From Prevotella sp. (GTDB lineage Bacteria > Bacteroidota > Bacteroidia > Bacteroidales > Bacteroidaceae): DNA of 36,817 bases. The stretch is taken from assembly GCA_022511045.1 (NCBI GenBank), contig JAFLSF010000020.1, forward strand, positions 1 through 36,817. Reading direction: 5' to 3'. Below, piece after piece: positions 34,845 through 36,817 of this stretch. Every line of letters begins with the position of its first letter. The stretch's first letter is position 1. A program made the translations under genes and the position numbers. Under the pieces are notes generated by a model. It saw only the letters and a list, made by a program, of their open reading frames with translations, had not been told where the DNA came from and ran no database searches.

Positions 34845-35426
34845 ATGGCAAAATATTTAGATGCGACTGGACTTGCTTACTTATGGATCAAGATAAAGTC
34901 TTACGTACAAAATGCAGTTAAAAACCTTTCTACTAATAAATTAGCAACCACCTCCGCCCCTGGACTTATGTCTGCTAATGATAAGAAAAAATTATCAAAT
35001 CTTGCAGCGTGTGTAAAAATTACACTGACCCACGAAAATTCAGAGGTGGAGGTAGAATTTCAAGATACTGATTCAGAAGACTATATTTCAACATATATAG
35101 AAGGAGCCACAGAAAAAAAGGCTGGTGTAATGACAGCCGCTCAAGTGACTACTTTGAATAAGTTAAACGGAATGTTTTCTGTAAACGCAATAAATCTGAC
35201 TGGCAATGTTATAGGAATACCAGACATAGTAGGAGCATCTAACAGCGGTAAACAGCAGACCATTATATACTATAATAATTCAACAGCAGTAAAAACAGTA
35301 ACTGTCCCTACTGCGGGCATAAAAACTCCAGACGGTAAGGAAATAGTACTACAAGTTCCTGTTGGAGGGTATGCTGAGGTAAATTTCATAAATATCGGTG
35401 GAACAATCTTTGCCCGTGCTCTTTAA
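34845..35426 (+). CDS. Phage tail-fibre protein 2
   Basis: Starts at Met12 of the track ORF (34845), since MAKYLDATGLAYLWIKIKSYV repeats the N-terminal signature of the preceding gene; the residues before it are not conserved. It is 193 residues long, with beta-rich sequence and a C-terminal domain containing TVPTAGIKTPDGKEIVLQVPVGGYAEVNFI. It lies 3 bp before the next ORF. It is probably a second fibre or fibre-attachment subunit made by duplication and divergence. Confidence 0.6.
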   Translation: MAKYLDATGLAYLWIKIKSYVQNAVKNLSTNKLATTSAPGLMSANDKKKLSNLAACVKITLTHENSEVEVEFQDTDSEDYISTYIEGATEKKAGVMTAAQVTTLNKLNGMFSVNAINLTGNVIGIPDIVGASNSGKQQTIIYYNNSTAVKTVTVPTAGIKTPDGKEIVLQVPVGGYAEVNFINIGGTIFARAL

Positions 35427-35428
35427 TT

Positions 35429-35686
35429 ATGGAAAAGTACATTTATATTAAGCTAAGTTTGCCAGGCAGATTTATCGACTTCGCTGAGCCGTTAAAACCA
35501 GAGGAGTTTGATAATCTTGGAACTACTTGGGCAGACTACATAATAGGCCGCTGGGTTCCTCTAAACGAAAATCAAATAGAGTTTCTTAACCAAAATCCTC
35601 GTGCCTCAGTTAAAGAGGTGTGGGACATGAAATTGATTGAAAGAAATGAGAAGGAGAACGTTACTAAAAAACGCAATAGAGTTTGA
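35429..35686 (+). CDS. Small phage protein of unknown function
   Basis: 85 residues, starting MEKYIYIKLSLPGRF. The end (NENQIEFLNQNPRASVKEVW) recalls short proteins found among Bacteroides phage tail genes that are thought to help fibre assembly; that similarity is from memory. It overlaps the following gene by 41 bp if that begins at 35646. Confidence 0.55.
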   Translation: MEKYIYIKLSLPGRFIDFAEPLKPEEFDNLGTTWADYIIGRWVPLNENQIEFLNQNPRASVKEVWDMKLIERNEKENVTKKRNRV

Positions 35687-36770
35687 TAGGGAAAATCCTC
35701 TGACGCTGGAGTTTGTTGAACCAGGGGTAATTGGTATAGATTACAATCCAATTTACAAGGAATCTGGCTATGTATGCAAATGCAAGTCCAGTCTTGGAAG
35801 TGTAAGGGAAATTACCACAAGTATAAAACTTAATGTTTCTGCTGGAGAAAGGCTAAGTTTTGCATCTGATACTTTCTATGATTGGAATGAAGATAACTAT
35901 GAGGGGCAAGCGGTTATATCGTTTTATGGAGGGAATGACTCCGCAAGGTTCAAGGCCAGCGGTGATATAACTACTATCTATGCTGAGGGTACGGATTTAA
36001 GCAAGATACCTTATGCTTTCGCTAATATGTTTGAGAGTAGTTACGTTGTAGATGCTCACTTGCTTGTATTTCCAAATGTTATTAGCGAGTATATGTACTC
36101 ATATATGTTTGAGTGGTGTACTTATCTTACTACCGCAGCCTTTGCACTACCAGTTACGGAACTTGTTGAGGGGTGCTACTCAACTATGTTTGAAGAATGT
36201 AGTAATTTAGTTTCTGCTCCTATAATAAGAGCAACTAAATTAGCCAGATATTGTTGCGAATATATGTTTAGCAACTGTAAAAGCCTTGCTACTGCTCCTA
36301 CACTATTGGCGACGACTTTGGTAGATGGTTGTTATCAGTATATGTTCCACGAATGTAAAAACCTTACCTATATAGAAGTAAACTTTACAGATTATAACAA
36401 ATGTTGTAATTCTTGGGTAAGTGGTGTTCCTGATAAGGGATGGTTGTGTGTGCCCCCAGGTTCATATAATAGTATTCTAAATTCTGTAGATAAGGGTAAT
36501 AAAAAGCCAGATGGATGGGGTATTACTCGATATTCTAAGAACAGCTTGATTTTAAATATTAGAAATACTGACTGGTTATTTGCAATGGATGACCCAGGTA
36601 AGGTTGATGCTATGGATAGCACCGCCGAGATGTATTACTATATATGTGATATTGTAATAGGTGGTGTTACTGGTCAAACTTATCGTATATTCCAGCCTAA
36701 TTGTGACAAATATTACATAGCCCAACGAGAGACAGTACCTATTGTCGGCCAAATTGATTATCGTATTTAG
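35646..36770 (+). CDS. BspA-like repeat protein, probable receptor-binding tail tip
   Basis: 374 residues from Met4 of the track ORF (35646); MRRRTLLKN is a start seen in this class of phage proteins. After a beta-rich N-terminus (~1-110) there are at least three repeats of the BspA/LRR_5 kind, each containing MFEECSNL / MFSNCKSL / MFHECKNL with ~33-residue spacing (residues ~165-265), and a C-terminal domain (~290-374). Leucine-rich repeats of this kind make variable surfaces in host adhesins and phage tail tips. As the last complete gene of the tail module it probably recognises the host surface. Confidence 0.6.
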   Translation: MRRRTLLKNAIEFDRENPLTLEFVEPGVIGIDYNPIYKESGYVCKCKSSLGSVREITTSIKLNVSAGERLSFASDTFYDWNEDNYEGQAVISFYGGNDSARFKASGDITTIYAEGTDLSKIPYAFANMFESSYVVDAHLLVFPNVISEYMYSYMFEWCTYLTTAAFALPVTELVEGCYSTMFEECSNLVSAPIIRATKLARYCCEYMFSNCKSLATAPTLLATTLVDGCYQYMFHECKNLTYIEVNFTDYNKCCNSWVSGVPDKGWLCVPPGSYNSILNSVDKGNKKPDGWGITRYSKNSLILNIRNTDWLFAMDDPGKVDAMDSTAEMYYYICDIVIGGVTGQTYRIFQPNCDKYYIAQRETVPIVGQIDYRI

Positions 36771-36786
36771 AGGCTTCTAAACAACC

Positions 36787-36817
36787 ATGAACAACACAAA
36801 ACAACAAAATATAACTT
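36787..36817 (+). CDS. Possible start of a further prophage gene, cut by window end
   Basis: An ATG 16 bp after the previous stop opens MNNTKQQNIT and is still open at the window edge. Only ten codons are visible, so this is a placement note rather than an identification. Confidence 0.25.
   Translation, partial: MNNTKQQNIT

Noticed and set aside
1-36817. CRISPR arrays, tRNA, rRNA and complete insertion sequences
   Set aside because: None found by eye: the tandem arrays have 11- or 22-bp periods with no CRISPR-like long spacers, and no cloverleaf or transposase was recognised.

Overview
The window looks like a chromosomal segment of a Bacteroidales bacterium, most likely Prevotella-like. The grounds are several start-proximal TAnnTTTG (-7) promoter motifs, Bacteroidota-restricted families (DUF6359 lipoprotein, DUF4924, OMP_b-brl_3-type TonB-like barrel), the trpB-E-G-D-C-F-A gene order usual in this phylum, and Bacteroidetes-type phage tail-fibre genes. 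Genus assignment is inference; no rRNA or tRNA gene was recognised.

Layout. (1) 1-246: an 11-bp-period GTATAC array and a terminator. (2) 247-6858, minus strand: a three-gene pectin operon made of a GH28-GH105 fusion, a PL1-type pectate lyase and an MFS transporter. Together they would cut homogalacturonan, remove unsaturated galacturonyl ends and perhaps import a product. (3) 6967-14689, minus strand: the complete tryptophan operon trpBEGDCFA, headed by a two-domain DUF6359 lipoprotein 12 bp upstream of trpB. A terminator and the promoter of the pectin operon are nested behind trpA. (4) 14690-14962: back-to-back promoters, one for the lipoprotein/trp unit and one (TTTG-N20-TAAATTTG) for a short untranslated transcript ending in a textbook terminator, a candidate small RNA. 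(5) 14963-22427: HAD phosphatase, convergent ROK glucokinase, then a plus-strand housekeeping run (LysE-type exporter, DUF4924, rfbD, prfC, tsaC) and convergent aroB. (6) 22553-27334: an outer-membrane barrel protein and a convergent ClC chloride transporter with CBS domains. (7) 27335-29249: a GT-rich gene-free stretch, then a minus-strand pair with a 4-bp overlap: a membrane-anchored FtsK-gamma/HIRAN protein followed by a voltage-gated-type K+ channel, and a G/C-rich palindrome. (8) 29250 to the end: a degraded prophage with an S24 repressor, repeated TACGACA sites at a divergent promoter region, a GC-rich lysis remnant (5'-truncated holin, endolysin with an amber codon), head-tail connector, head closure, a frameshifted portal, and a tail-fibre module ending in a BspA-like repeat protein.

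The three items most worth a second look are the FtsK-gamma/HIRAN + K+ channel operon beside the prophage, the candidate small RNA at 14777-14862, and a set of short tandem arrays with 11-bp or 22-bp period. The arrays sit at 3' ends of genes, supply the last residues of TrpA, and form the linker of the phage repressor.

No integrase, terminase, major capsid, tape-measure, tRNA, CRISPR array or intact insertion sequence was seen. All assignments come from reading motifs and protein sequence by eye; no database search was possible.
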